64,000 nt of DNA, from NCBI GenBank assembly GCA_037074615.1, contig CM073560.1, forward strand, positions 5,029,501-5,093,500. Reading direction: 5' to 3'. The first letter of the stretch is position 1. The number at the start of each line of letters is the position of its first letter. The notes under the pieces were generated by a model. That model was not told the origin of the DNA. It did not search any database and saw nothing but the letters and a program-made list of their open reading frames with translations. Both the position numbers and the translations under genes were made by a program. Shown piece by piece: positions 49,482 through 61,515 of the stretch. The DNA comes from Leucaena leucocephala (lineage: Eukaryota > Streptophyta > Magnoliopsida > Fabales > Fabaceae).

Positions 49482-49966
49482 CACAATTTCATTAACTTCA
49501 CCGTATCACAACTTTGAATGATCCATTCTCGTTGGGAGCACAAGGATTTATCTTAAGATTATGAGAAGTTATATTTATATTACATGCACATATATAAAAC
49601 AAATAATAGTCTCGCTTCCAAGGAAAGCCAATTTAATTGCGTTCCACAAGGAATCGAACTTGTGATTTGCTTTGATGTCATGTTTCATCCTTTACTAAAG
49701 ATATCCCCATAAAAACAATCTGTGTAATAGGAACTAGATTTTCCATTTAGTTCAGTTCTTTCTTCATTATGGATTTGATGGTATAAAGAAAAATTTCATT
49801 TTTACTCGTTAGAGTACAGACAAATCTTCATATTTTTGTAATTTTGAGTTTGAGCTCAAGAGGGGCCACAGCCGAAACACCAATAGCATTGGGATATGAG
49901 AGGATAAAGGACAAGCTCAAGATATTGCAGAGCTAAAATCACAAATCTTCAGAGGGCAACGCAGAG
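48941..49966. other. Intergenic and PLSP1 promoter
   Basis: AT-rich. It holds a TA microsatellite (49443-49476), and the last 150 bp before the PLSP1 ATG, higher in GC, contain its probable leader. No other gene is seen. Confidence 0.45.
49443..49476. repeat. (TA)n microsatellite
   Basis: Uninterrupted AT units between PERK1 and PLSP1. Confidence 0.93.
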
Positions 49967-52481
49967 ATGCGATCCCTTAATATCCTTCTTCCATTGCCGT
50001 CGCTGCAAAACCCTACCTCCGACCACATTCATTTCTTCAAACCCATTAGCGCCTTCAATTTCCGCCCAACTTCCAAAACCCTAACTAACGGTGGACTCCA
50101 GTGCCGGAAGGTTAATTGCAATGCTTTGAGGGATTCCGGTGAAGACACTAAGGTTGTATTTGACTCCAGTGGCGGCGATGAAGGCGGAGGGAGTGGTGGT
50201 AACGGCGGTGATGGTGGTGAGGATAATAGGGAGGTGAAGAAAAAAGATGGGTCTTCTTCGGGACCTTTGCTGGATTGGTTGAATTTCACTTCTGATGACG
50301 CAAAGACCGTCTTTGCGGCACTGGCAATCTCGCTTGCGTTTCGGTCGTTTGTGGCCGAGCCTAGGTACATTCCTTCCTTGTCAATGTATCCTACCTTTGA
50401 TGTTGGAGATCGACTTGTTGCAGAGAAGGTAGTTTAATACCTCTCCTTCTTCTTCTGTATTCATTTTTTCAAGCTTTCTTTGATTTTCATGTGGGTAAGT
50501 AGGTTGGTGTTCCTTCTTTCTTAAGGTTAAATTTGAGCACATATTTGAAGTAGAACCATTTTCTTTTGAGTGTTGAAGTATTCTGTATTTTAGTGAGCTT
50601 CTGAGCCTGCAATATTGAGTTCTAGGCATAATTAAGGATTTCAACTTCATGAAGCTGCTTTTGTAGTTAAATGTGTTTATAGTTTCACCACCAGAAGCTG
50701 GCATTACATTAATTAACGTAAAGCTGGCTCTATGAAACTAGAAAGGTTGTAATTCTGACTTTGATATCACCATCCAATTACTAGCCTTCCTCTTGGGATA
50801 CATTTTCATTTAAAAGATGTGTCTTCATTGTTTCAGGTTTCATACTATTTTAGAAAGCCTTGCACAAATGACATAGTAATATTTAAGAGCCCACCAATCC
50901 TTCAGGAAGTTGGGTACACCGATGATGATGTCTTTATAAAACGAGTGGTTGCAAAAGAAGGTGATATTGTGGAGGTAAGATTTTTTATACCCACATTTCA
51001 TATGTTCTTTTCCTTTTGTTGTTATTAAAAAATTCGACCAGGGTTGTAACTATGAATTGTTCCATTTCCTGATAGCAATGGCGAATAAACCAAGTCAACT
51101 TAGCATGGTGAATGTAGTTTAACTAAACCACGACAAACTAGAAGGAACTCATAATTCATATCGCACTTTCAGAAACACTTTTTATTCCACAAAACAAATC
51201 AATTAGAGGTTGTTCAGAATGCAGCAAAATCTCTTAAATTCTGATATTTCATAATCTGTACAGTAGTCTCAATCCAATAGTACTTCTTCCAGGGAAAAGA
51301 AAGAAAAGAAATTATGGTCCCTACAGTTACATTATAATTTGTGCTTTTGTTGTTGTCTTGCACTGTAGATAACTTTACACACATGAAAATGTCAAAAGTA
51401 ACAACATAAGGAATAGCAAATCTTTGATTTTTGCTCAAAACTCTGTAGATGAATCTAATTGGTATGGGTGCATATGCAGAATTGGCATATTGTTGTTTTA
51501 CAAACTTAATCACCAAGGCTTTGACATCTCTCTTGTTACTTAGTTTTCTCTGTTTGATTTAGTTCATTGGTCTCTTAAACTAAGAGCAATCTTGTTATTT
51601 CAGGTTCATAAAGGGCATCTTATAGTTAATGGGGTTGAAAGGAATGAAAAGTTCATCCTTGAACCACCTTCTTATGACATGACACCTACGGTAAGTGTTT
51701 CCTCTTCTCAAATATGGTCCTTAAAAGGAGTACACAAATGTAATACCTAATTGTCACACGACAGTGTTAGATATGAGGGGTCTAGATTTCATTATATAAA
51801 CACCATGAAATTATTGCTAAGATAACTAAGGCAAGCTATTTTAAGCGATGTCGTTTGGCCTTTTCGCAATTGTCTCGGGAATTTGTAGTTTCATGGAGTT
51901 GAGGTGGAGGGGAGGGATTGAGAAGATTCAATATTTGCTTTAATCCTTCTTGAGAAGGTTAGGCTAAAGGGTTAGGGTATTAGATTCAGAGCCTTCATTA
52001 ATAATAGAAAATAATATACTGATCACCCATCAGTCTTAATGAACATTTTGTTTTGCAGCGTGTGCCAGAGAATTACGTTTTTGTGATGGGAGACAATCGT
52101 AACAACAGCTATGATTCGCATGTGTGGTAGGTGTTTTAAATTCATCATTTTAAACATTCTGGGTTTTCACCGGATCCAGATCTTCTTAGCATCCCTCTCT
52201 CTTTTTCCTCTCACGATCTCATCTTTGGATTAAAAAAAAATGAATGGTTTAAATTTAATATTTTATAAAACTGTACTGAGAGGATTTGAATTGGGTTTCG
52301 CCCCAATATCTTGATGTTGTCATGTCATGAATGTGATTTATTCAGGGGCCCCCTGCCAGCCAAGAACATCATAGGGAGATCAGTTTTTCGGTATTGGCCA
52401 CCAAATAGGATTGGGAGCACAGTTCCGGAGAAGAGTTGTCCTGTTGAAAGTGACCAGGGGACTAGTATAGCTTCGGAATGA
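49967..52481 (+). CDS. PLSP1: Plastidic type I signal peptidase PLSP1
   Basis: Membrane-bound signal peptidase that removes thylakoid-transfer signals from lumenal proteins and matures Toc75 at the envelope. Five exons: 49967-50428, 50837-50974, 51604-51690, 52059-52126 and 52346-52481, total 296 residues (Arabidopsis 291). A transit peptide and an acidic Gly-rich stretch (about residues 68-90) precede one membrane segment (TVFAALAISLAFRSFV). The catalytic Ser is at about 139 in PSLSMYPT and the general-base Lys at about 189 in FIKRVVAKEGD. The signature GDNRNNSYDSHVWGP is complete, and GRSVFRYWPP follows. Two Cys at about 163 and 283 are 120 residues apart, exactly as the redox-regulating pair in the Arabidopsis enzyme. 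All introns keep frame; the start ATG is the first after the leader. Confidence 0.95.
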
Positions 52482-54438
52482 AATTTCTTCATCCCATCCC
52501 ACCCAACCAAGGGATCTTTATTTGTGAATTGTAAGATAATTTAGCCAATGTTGTTGTCATACCAGTATTCGTTGATTCTGTAAAAGGAATAGGACATGTA
52601 ATGGGGCAATTTTTTGATGGCCCTTCTTGGTTCATGTAATATTTTGATATACAAAGATTTTTAGGTACAGAGGTGGCTAACACTAACGATGATAGTGCAT
52701 TCTTTCTCTTTCTGCCCCTAAGAACATTTTGCAGCTTTATGTTCAAGGTGAAGCAGAATTTCTGAGTTTTTCAAGATAGCAGCATAACGCGTTGTGTTGC
52801 AGATTTGACAATATTTTTTTTAATACAACTATTGAGGAATTTAAGCTTAAACATTCTGATTCTACCAAGTCCCTATAACTTTACAGGACATATCTTAAAT
52901 GTAACAGATTTAGAAAAGCTTTTATTCACAAGGGCATTCGTAAGTTTCTCTTGATATAAATTGTAATTTTAATTTTTATTGTTTGCACATAAAATTCTCA
53001 ATATGTAGAAATAATAAGTTATCTCTTTAGCTGGTATTATGTTCTCCTAACATATTAATGAGGTACTTTATATTTGATTCAAGTATAACTTTTCTATATT
53101 TTTTGTCTCATACACTTAGAAACTCCTTTAGAATAGCTTATTTCTTTGTCTCAGTTGTACTATATATTTTAATAAAATGTGTGAATGTATATATCAACTT
53201 GCATTAATGGTCTCTTCACATCCTACTACATTTTATTATTAGACCCTGTCGTAACTTCATGTACATGCTTAACCCCGGCTCGTGGGTGGTATTTGCCAGT
53301 TTAGATTTGACAATTTTTTCGTTCACACCAGGGATGTATTTTGCTCAATTGCGTCGGACTCTGACTTTGTGGCATAATTTTTGTTTTTTGATACAAAAAT
53401 TTATAAAAAAAAAATAAACTCACCTACGATTCAAAACCAGGACGAAATTCCCATTTTTCCCAGGCGATACTAATATCAGACAGGACAAACCATCTATTAC
53501 TCTCAGGCGTAAATCTAAATCCAAAAAGTTAATTTGAGAGTGATTTAAAAATAAATGATTTAATTGAGTTTAACTCAATCATAGTTAAAATAATATAATT
53601 TTACTTAAATTTGCAAAGACATTTATGTATAACTATCAAGAGAATAATATTTAAACAATATATATATTAATTTATAAATAAATAAAATATTTATATATAA
53701 ATCATATAATCTAACAAAATAGTTACTAAAAGTCAAAGTATAAATCAAATACATGACTACTATTTTTATAACCCAAGATTATATCCATCGTTAAGAGAGA
53801 GAATATAATCAAACTCAATTAACCCGCGTAAAATTTTTGTTCAAAACTCTTGATTAGATCAATTTCAGAACTGGTTCATCAATTCACTAATATGATCAAC
53901 CAACTTGAATTAGTTTTTGATACATGTAAAAAATAACTTTCAAATGGAAACACAAATGTCAGCTTTCAAACGGGAAAAAACTCACCCCCGACTCCTCCCA
54001 TCATACAGTATGAAACAGGTCTCACCCTGATATTGATGACGGACCGGGAACACGGTGAAAAAGAATGTCGAACAATAAGGTATGAATTGATTTAACATTT
54101 ATACATCCATTGGCCATAACCCATAAAAAAAAAAAACACGAGCCAAAGCATGTCTAGAAACATTATTGATTCTATAATCACTTACAAAACGTAGCTTTGT
54201 CGCTAGAAATAACAGCTTAAATACCAGGAAAAACAGCTTATTCCAAGGTGTAGGAGAAGTGTGCATGAAGGACTTAATTATCCCCTTCAAGATTTTATCC
54301 ATCCCATTCCCTGTTAAAAAGCTATACTACCAAAGCTTCTATATGATAAGAGATCACAAGTCTTAACAACCATTTCCTAGTAAATCTTTTTTTCCATTTC
54401 CTGTCTAGCACTACCAGGTTGCAGCTCGATCATCATCA
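52482..54438. other. Intergenic between PLSP1 and the LEA gene
   Basis: Convergent 3' flanks of two genes. About 53418-53522 repeats the element at 1605-1675; read on the minus strand it has a B-box-like GGTTTTGAATCGTAGG and a T-rich end, consistent with a SINE remnant. No gene is seen. Confidence 0.45.
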
Positions 54439-56023
54439 TCAGTCATATGTACAAGCATTCTCTTTAGGTTTTATGGGTTTGTTGCTGTGGGGAGTGATAG
54501 TAAACAAACAAGTTACATGCTTTCGATGTTTTGACCTCACTAACTTCCAGACAACATTACCTCGTGATTTAACCTCGAAATCTAGCTTCATTGGGACTCC
54601 TCCATTGTCAACTGAACCAACCAAGCTTGCTCCAGCACCATATAAAGGAACCCTGCTTCTCTGGAGATTGACATGAACAGTCTTGTGGGTTTTTCTTCCC
54701 TGATAGGAATTCTTTAACTGCGGCAAAATGTATATGAACATTGAATTAAAAAGTGATGGTAATCAATATGCAAAAGTTCTCTTAGTTATGGTCACTGTCA
54801 AAAATCTTACCTCACCAGTTGCAACTGCAATCTCAGAATACATGAGATTCACTGCCTTGGAGCTTACATGAATTCCGAAAAATGTTGCCGGGTTATAAAC
54901 AGTCATTTTCACCGAGCAGTTCGTTGTTAGCATCTTGGTTGGAACTCCTGTAGGATCTGATCCTTCTCCAAAGTAGAAGCTATGTACTGTCAAACTCTGG
55001 AAGAAGTGAATCGTTACCATTAGATTACAGAGAAAAAGAATTTTCCAAACATTAAGATGTGATAGATAGGAATTGTAAGTATAGTTAACATTTTAAAAAT
55101 TTAACCGCAAATGCAATTCCCAGGACTTGACTTGTTTTAAACTCTATAAAGCTATATATTTTCCCAGTACCCAAACAAAATCCCTCACTTCTTATCTTTG
55201 CAACCTCAGATAGAATAATAATAAAATATAAATATAAAATTATCCAAGTTTCTCACTATTCACATGTTCAGAATATGAATTTATCACTCACATCTAAGCT
55301 GAGATTATCAATGAAATCTAGAGACCGATCCTTTCTCACTCCACATGAGGCCATGAATAAAATTTCATTTCTTTTTTATATGCCAGTCCTGAATCTAAGG
55401 GAAGTCATGAGGCCCCCTCAACCATCAACAAAAGAATATTCTCCTCAACAACATTCTCAGTGGCTAATATAAAAATCATGAAAAGGAATTGCCCCTCTGA
55501 TTAACAAAATAAAAAAAAAATTATAATATCCCAGTTAAAATAAGAGTTGTTGTCACTGTACCTTGACACTGAGCTGAGGTTTGTAAGGCCTACTAACTCC
55601 CCAGATTATGAGACAGAACACAGAGAACATGACAACAAACCCTAGAACAGCAAGTGAAGCTTGAGTCCTTCTCAATGATCCAACACTATCGCGATAATAA
55701 CCATCATAATCCCCTTCTTCTTCGATCACTTTACATTCAGGCCACCCTTTATCGTCCCGTTTCCGATTCGATTTCTTTCCCCAGGCAGAATTGTACGAAC
55801 CCGAAACCCTACTGGAAGAGGAGGCGCGAGAATGGTGACAGTAAGATTGGTGCACAGGGGACTCCGTGGGACTGTTGTAAGCAGGAGTGGCTTGCATGGA
55901 GGAAGACTTGTCGCCATCGTGAGAATCCCTAGAGGGACTCTGCACATAGTAAGCAGGTCGCTTGGGAGATCTCGGAGATGATGGATCGAAACTAGTGACA
56001 TCGGAATCGGACTTAGCGTGCAT
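54439..56023 (-). CDS. LEA-2/NHL-type hydroxyproline-rich glycoprotein
   Basis: Member of the late-embryogenesis-abundant hydroxyproline-rich (NDR1/HIN1-like) family, the probable counterpart of Arabidopsis At3g24600. Three minus-strand exons: 56023-55562, 54996-54811 and 54717-54439, total 308 residues. The N-terminal half is polar and Ser/Pro-rich, with PAYYVQSPSRDSHDGDKSS, a conserved motif of this subgroup. One membrane span (LAVLGFVVMFSVFCLIIWGV, about 125-145) is followed by the RPYKPQLSVKSLTVHSF start of the LEA-2 beta-sandwich domain with NCSVKMTVYNPATFFGIHV. The ATG at 56023 is taken since upstream in-frame codons lack ATG. The protein is likely anchored in the plasma membrane; its biochemical role is not known. 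Confidence 0.9.
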
Positions 56024-56447
56024 CGTGTAAGTCCTGAATTGAATTAAAATCAAAATTTCCTCAATCGATTGAGCTTTGAAATTGCAATGGCTGAGAAATT
56101 TACATGCAAGCAGAGAAAATGAATGCTCGATTCAGTGAAAAACGAAAAAGTGAGTACAGTAAATGACAAAGAAAAATTCAGCTCACTCTGTGGCAAGAAA
56201 ACTGAAAGGATTTCCAAGTTGCGTTTGACAGAGAGACTGGTAGTTAGTGTTTATCAGAGTGAATCAGAGGGACAACGAGGAAGTCAGAGTGTTAGCCATT
56301 TTTTTTTTCTTATAGTAAGAGTAGGGCTGGGCCCGATTTGTATCCTTTAAAAAAAACAGAATAATACAAAACCTTTTCTTTTTTCTTTTTGATTGAAAAT
56401 TATAAACTATACTATGTGCTTATATTTATACCGAGCAAAGGAATCAA
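56024..56447. other. LEA gene promoter region
   Basis: Contains the 5' flank of the LEA gene. No open frame on the plus strand is convincing (56123-56350 is a shadow). Confidence 0.45.
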
Positions 56448-56702
56448 ATAATCCGGTGGCAAAGAAAATGACACTAGTCCTGCAGCACCTTTTAGCGCCT
56501 TTCGAGCTAGGCAATCCGCAACGTGATTGGCCTCTCGACCACACCATTCTACTCAAGCGTCTCACTCCTTCCCAAGCCACGATCAAATTTCATCTAATAA
56601 ATCATATTGTGTATGCTCATCACTCCAACTATCAAAAATCAATTCTAGTAGTTCCAGACAGTCAATTTTAATCACTACCCACCTCCAATGGCAGTCCCAA
56701 AC
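56448..56702 (-). pseudogene. Retroelement RNase H (RVT_3) remnant
   Basis: Minus-strand translation reads WRWVVIKIDCLELLELIFDS, then, after stops, WCGREANHVADCLARKALKG followed by AAGLVSFSLPPDY. The REANHVADCLAR motif is the diagnostic end of the plant RVT_3 RNase H-like domain of non-LTR elements and related genes. Several in-frame stops (after LLDEI, KE and DA) show it is dead. Confidence 0.75.
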
Positions 56703-56829
56703 TATCCAAAAACAGCACAAGACTATATTGTAGATGGTGAGTGCAAAAATGGGACCATGGTTCTCAACTACTTCAGAGGGAGTGACATGGGTATGGAGGA
56801 TTACTTCTTCTGTTTTTCAATGGTCCTCA

Positions 56830-58275
56830 AGTTCAAAGTAATTTAGGGAGAGTTACCTGAACACCGAAGGTGTGCAATACAATAAATGAATGTGAATACC
56901 CATCCAACTAGGACGCAGCAATGTCGGGTCAAGCATGTCCTTGTGGTTAGTTGTGAATATAACAGTCCTCTCATTCTCATTGATTGACCACAAACCATCA
57001 ATGAAATTCAACAGCTCGAATAATGTCACTTATCAATAAAAAAAAGCATAAGAAGACACCAAATAATTTGTTATGATCTTGATATAAGAACACCATAAGA
57101 GAAGCAAAAGAACAAACAAAATTAAGAGGTAGAATCCCTGAAACTTCATATGGAAAAAGTTCGTAAGTGTTATATAACATATTGGTGTGTATGAGATAAG
57201 ATTTCTAGAGGTACATGCAATATAATGAAAATTGGTCCAAAAACTAACAGAAAATTTATAGGGGAGCAAAGAAGTAGAATAAAGACATAGAAAAGGCATG
57301 GAAGGATTATTAAATAAGCCAAATGAACCAACTTAGCATGGTCATAAACCAAATTATAAAGAGAAAGTCAAATTATTAAATAACTTGTGATTTTGACGAT
57401 GTAGATCTTGAAACCACCATTGAGACACAATCTATGTCATCCACAACAAGAATCGATCTATTAGTCATCGTCATGACAAACCGTCGAAGTTCAAAATTGC
57501 CTCAAACTTGTACCAGCTCCAAATCATATATATCAAAGTGAAAATAATTGACCATTGTGGTAATCAAACTAGATTTTCCACTTCTTGGTGGGCCATAAAG
57601 CAAATATCTTCTCTTTCAGGTCTTCTCTATCTTCTTGTAGTAGTTTTCTCTCTCTCCAGAAACCTCTCTAGATCATCTACAATAAATCTCTTGATATCTA
57701 GTTCCCATGCTAGTGTCTCAAAGGCGGCCAGATAGTACAGGTTCCTTGCTTTCCATGCTTGATTTGGACTCTCCTACATCATATCGAAATCTATAGCGTA
57801 AATCTTTGGTGCTCTGACTTTTTCCCTCATTATTTTCACTTGTTCCATAATGGAGGGAAAGATAGGATATCACTGCCAAATTCTTGAGCTTCTAATAAAA
57901 ACTGAGCTCAATGATTGGTTTATTGTCGACTTGTTGCTAGATTGTGTAAATTTTCACATGATACAAAGACCCATCTAAATTTTATGTTATTGAAGAAGTC
58001 CACAATGTCCTCATCACATTCCACCATCATTTTTAAGCCACACTTAGCATTCCGCTTAGTATGTTTGATTCTACGAACCGATTAAGAAATTTTGTTGCCC
58101 AAATAAGTGTAGGCCACCTCATGGATTGGATAACTCACCAGACCATTGAACTCATCTATCACCAAGGTGAGCTCAAATGAGAGGCTACAAACCATTCTTC
58201 GCATTGCCCTAGAGAAAATATTTGGAATGACCTAGAACAAGATGTTCCAGGTGACCATCACGGTGGCGATGACAA
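56830..58275 (-). pseudogene. BCS1-type AAA-ATPase pseudogene
   Basis: Degraded copy of the plant AAA-ATPase family related to BCS1 (AATP1/HSR4 type). Minus-strand pieces in order: an N-terminal AAA_assoc region (LVSYPIHEVAYTYLGNKIS near 58110; VECDEDIVDFFNNIKFRWVF near 57990), the linker (FETLAWELDIKRFIVDDLER near 57690), Walker A as YLLYGPPRSGKSSLITTMVN near 57570, and Walker B as RSILVVDDIDCVS near 57440. After an unrelated AT-rich stretch (about 57010-57390) follows ENERTVIFTTNHKDMLDPTL near 56940. Many stops and frame changes interrupt it, and GPPGTGKSS is changed to GPPRSGKSS. Active members work in cell death or salt responses; this one cannot. Confidence 0.85.
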
Positions 58276-58839
58276 AAATAAAAATATATTAACCAATAGC
58301 TATATGACATTTTATAAAAAAAAAACAAAATCTATGTATAATTGATTAAATTTGTTGCAATTTTCCTATCAAGTTGTTTCGAAGTGTGTCAAATAATAAC
58401 CATTATTTTGCAGCCTCAGGAAGGACATAATTTGTTCCCCTTATAAAATTACAACATCCATTTATTCGATCGTTTTCATCAGAATTTGCTGAAATCAAAC
58501 CCTTTCTTGTAATATCACCTTATGAGTTTTGCAAAGTTAAGGGGGTTAAACAATAAACCCTTAGTGGTGCTGTATGTTGAGTTAACATAGAGACTTTCAA
58601 AAGCAGCAAAGTATGAGGAAACAAGTAAAATATTTAAATGTGTACTTTTCATAAATTCAAGGGACTGAAGACTAATGATGTTAAACAATTTCAACTTATG
58701 CTTTATAAGTATTTCAAACGTGATGATTGTAGGGTTTTAGTATTATACGTTGATCTGACAAACTCTTACAAACATTTGCTAGATAAATTAAACAAGAAGG
58801 TGATATGGACAAAAATTTTAAAAGATTGCATAAAGTTGA
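58276..58839. other. Intergenic, no intact gene
   Basis: No feature recognised. The frame at 58638-58958 runs into the RNase H remnant that follows and may be its degraded upstream part. Confidence 0.35.
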
Positions 58840-59440
58840 TACCTATGGTAGTCTTAGAGGAGGGAATCGGATGGATTGGTGGAATTTTCTGTAATTCAAA
58901 TAGAACAATACTACCAACGGGGGTTGATCCAAGTGATAAGCGGTTCGATATCACTTAAGCGAGATCTCGAATTCAAGCCTTCGTGTATATAGAAAATCTC
59001 CATTGGAGACTCACCTACTATAGTCAGGTGCGCGACGCAGATAGGATCCAGATATAGTAGAGGCAAAATTCTGATAAATTGAGTGAGCAATAGAAAAAGA
59101 TAGAACAATACTTTGAGGTTATTATAGAAACTCTAGAGAAACAACAAGCACATCCCAAACTGAGACTGTTGGCAATAATAGAAGGTTTAAGGCTAGTTAA
59201 GAGTTTTAGGTTTGAGTGAGTTAAATTAGAAATAGATCATGAGTAGATTGTCAAAATTTTGAATTCAAAAAGATAAAAAGCAAAAGAGATGACGATCCCA
59301 TCTTGAGATAAATTAAGTGTATGACAACAAATACATCACCCATTTTCCCAGTCAAACACGTATTTCGAGGAGCAAGTGATTGTGCTGATTCGCTGACAAC
59401 CTTTTCAACTAGTCTTCCTAATACGGATATAAGAAAATAT
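58840..59440 (+). pseudogene. RNase H (RVT_3) remnant split by a SINE
   Basis: Before the SINE, VVLEEGIGWIGGIFCNSNRT resembles the start of the RVT_3 domain (GxGGVIRDSNG). After it, LRLLAIIEGLRLVKSFRFE, VKLEIDHE and KHVFRGASDCADSLTTFSTS continue with stops between, the last piece matching the HVYREANQCADALA end. The order is correct, so one gene fragment was interrupted at 58913 by the SINE. Confidence 0.6.
58913..59099 (+). mobile_element. Full-length tRNA-derived SINE with target duplication
   Basis: The 187 bp element starts ACCAACGGGGGTTGATCC and ends GAGCAATAGAAAAAG, flanked by a perfect 13 bp duplication, ATAGAACAATACT, at 58900-58912 and 59100-59112. The tRNA-related head has an A-box-like AGTGATAAGCGG and a B-box-like AATTCAAGCC. 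The body GACTCACCTACTATAGTCAG matches the copies at 31152 and 7445. Confidence 0.88.
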
Positions 59441-59492
59441 CGCCCAACTTTATATTGTTGAAGAAACGACTCATGAACAATGGATGATATTA

Positions 59493-60014
59493 GGAACACG
59501 TTTGAGAATTAATTTTGGGCTAAAATTACGGTTTAAATTTTTTTTACACAAACAGTTATTTTTGTTGAGAATTGATTTTAGATAAAACCTCAGTTTGAAA
59601 CCGCGGTTTTGAATAAGCCATATGAAAATAGTTTTTTGTTTGAAATATAAGTTATGGATTATCCAATTACTATTCTACCCCTACTTTTTCTTATACCCTC
59701 TCTCCTCTCTTTTCTCTATCATCTCTCCTCTCTCTTCTCTTATATCTCTTTTTCTCTTTTCTCTCTCTTCTCTTATCTCTATTTTTCTCTCTCCTCTCTA
59801 CATTCTCTTCTCTCTCCTTTTTCTTCTCTATCATCTTTTCTCTCTCTTACTTTTAATCAAATCATACCAGTTTTGGTAATTTACCAATATAAAAAGTGAT
59901 TCTACTACTAATCATCCAAACATCTCTATTCCCAAAATCTATTCTTCTAAAATCTATTCTTCAAAATATATTTTTTTCAGAATCTATTTTTCAAAAGCTA
60001 ATCTAAACACACCC
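59493..60014 (+). repeat. Tourist-like MITE, copy 4
   Basis: Starts GGAACACGTTTGAGAATTAA after TTA and ends AAGCTAATCTAAACACACCC before TAA. It shares the 'gattatccaattactattc' and CT-rich middle with copy 3 and the AAAATCTATTCTTC repeats with copy 2. The plus-strand frames in this stretch are translated CT tract. Confidence 0.65.
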
Positions 60015-61449
60015 TAAATCGTACTAGGTTGTTATTCATGAATCGTGATAGGCAAGCGAAATGGGCTTCATTCTCATCAGCCAGATGGTACAACAATGCA
60101 TAAAAACAAAGCTCTTAAATGTCATTTTTTAAAAGGTCCAAAAAAAACTTGCAAAAGGAAAAGAAATTATGAAATTATTGATAGATCCACTTGCTAGATT
60201 TAATTATATAAGTAAATTTTGTCAAAATCTACTTATGTTTCATTTTTTTAATCTGGTTCAAGATTTAATTTTTTCATGACTTCTCTCTTTTTTTTTCCTT
60301 TTCTTTCTTTTTGTTAGCCTGGCGATTCATATTGAATTCGATATTTTGAATCATATTTTGGCCACAAGTCCTTGCTTATTCATACAAAAAATTTTATCTT
60401 AAATTGGTCTTAGTCACATGGAATCTCCCATTAAAGCTATGTATTATTCTATTTTACGGTTGTCCAATGTGCATTTTATTTGTGATATTCCAACTGTCTT
60501 ATGATCTTCTATTGTAGGTCTAAAACCTATTTTCTATGATTTAGTTGCCCTATAACAATAATTCAAGATAAAAATAATATAATGGTGGATGCAAGTTTGT
60601 ACCTGAGACTTCATATAAACTGTGTGAAACATGAACGGAGGATAATGGTGAGAGAAACAATTCACATGCCATGTTTGGTTGGTGAAAAATAGAAGTAAAA
60701 CATTTCTTTCATTTGATACGATAAAAGTTACTTATACTTACATTTATATTTTTAATATTTTAAATTATTTCAATTCTATTAAAAAAAAGTTAAAAATTAA
60801 GATAATAAAAGAGAGTGAGCTTTTTTTTTATAGTAACATTTTTGTATTACTTTACGTGGTAAGAAAAGTAGAATATTTCAAAAATTAAACCCATGGAAGT
60901 ATGGGATCAGAGAAGTAAACATGTTTACTTTGCACCACAAAAGCACAAAATCTATTTACTCATCTGCTTATTTCTATTACCGCAAATATTCCATACGGGT
61001 CAACTGGCACGTCGAAAGGAATTGGATTAGAACTATATAACTTCATTTTTTATTCAGCACCCATCCACCAATAGAATTAAGACCCAGCCCAAAACTCAAA
61101 AAATACTTACCTCACAACAAAAAAAAAAATTAAACTTTGATCCTTATAAAGATACAAGCTCATTCCTTTACCTGTACCAACTCTCATCGACAATTTTCTG
61201 ACTTTTTTTTTCCTATTTATTAGATCCTTTGACTTTGCACCGTTAAAGCTATTAGTCCTCCTCAAGACTTAGGTCTATTAAACGAGAATTAACCTTGTCT
61301 CCTCAGGGCTTAGTCAATTGCCATGCAAATCCAAGATTCCAACTCATCTTAATCTCACATCACAAAGCAATCGCCAAGCAAATCAAGTGGAGGGCAGTGC
61401 TCAACTGCTCATATTCTATGGGTGTAAACGTGTCTGTCATGCCACGGCG
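60015..61449. other. Intergenic, no gene seen
   Basis: AT-rich, no coding signal. The frame at 60679-60888 is low-complexity. From about 61200 on the sequence becomes more complex towards the snoRNA cluster; this may be the 3' part of the precursor. Confidence 0.4.
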
Positions 61450-61515
61450 ATAGCATTCAGAACGAGAAATTGTTTATAATCATAGCACCAAACCCTTTCT
61501 TTCATCATTAAATCA
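61450..61515 (-). ncRNA. Candidate box C/D snoRNA, target unknown
   Basis: On the minus strand a perfect C box, ATGATGA (61502-61508 on plus as TCATCAT), is followed 38 nt later by a CTGA D box (61457-61460). The bases before D read CAATTTCTCGTT. Eight bases could pair with 25S rRNA (AACGAGAA) and ten, with one G-U pair, with 18S, but neither match is at a modification site I know. No clear terminal stem is visible. It lies in line with the U14 genes. Confidence 0.4.

Noticed and set aside
59622..59899. Hydrophobic frames with Leu-Ser-Phe repeats
   Set aside because: Translated CT-rich tract of a MITE; the same occurs at 39586-39825.
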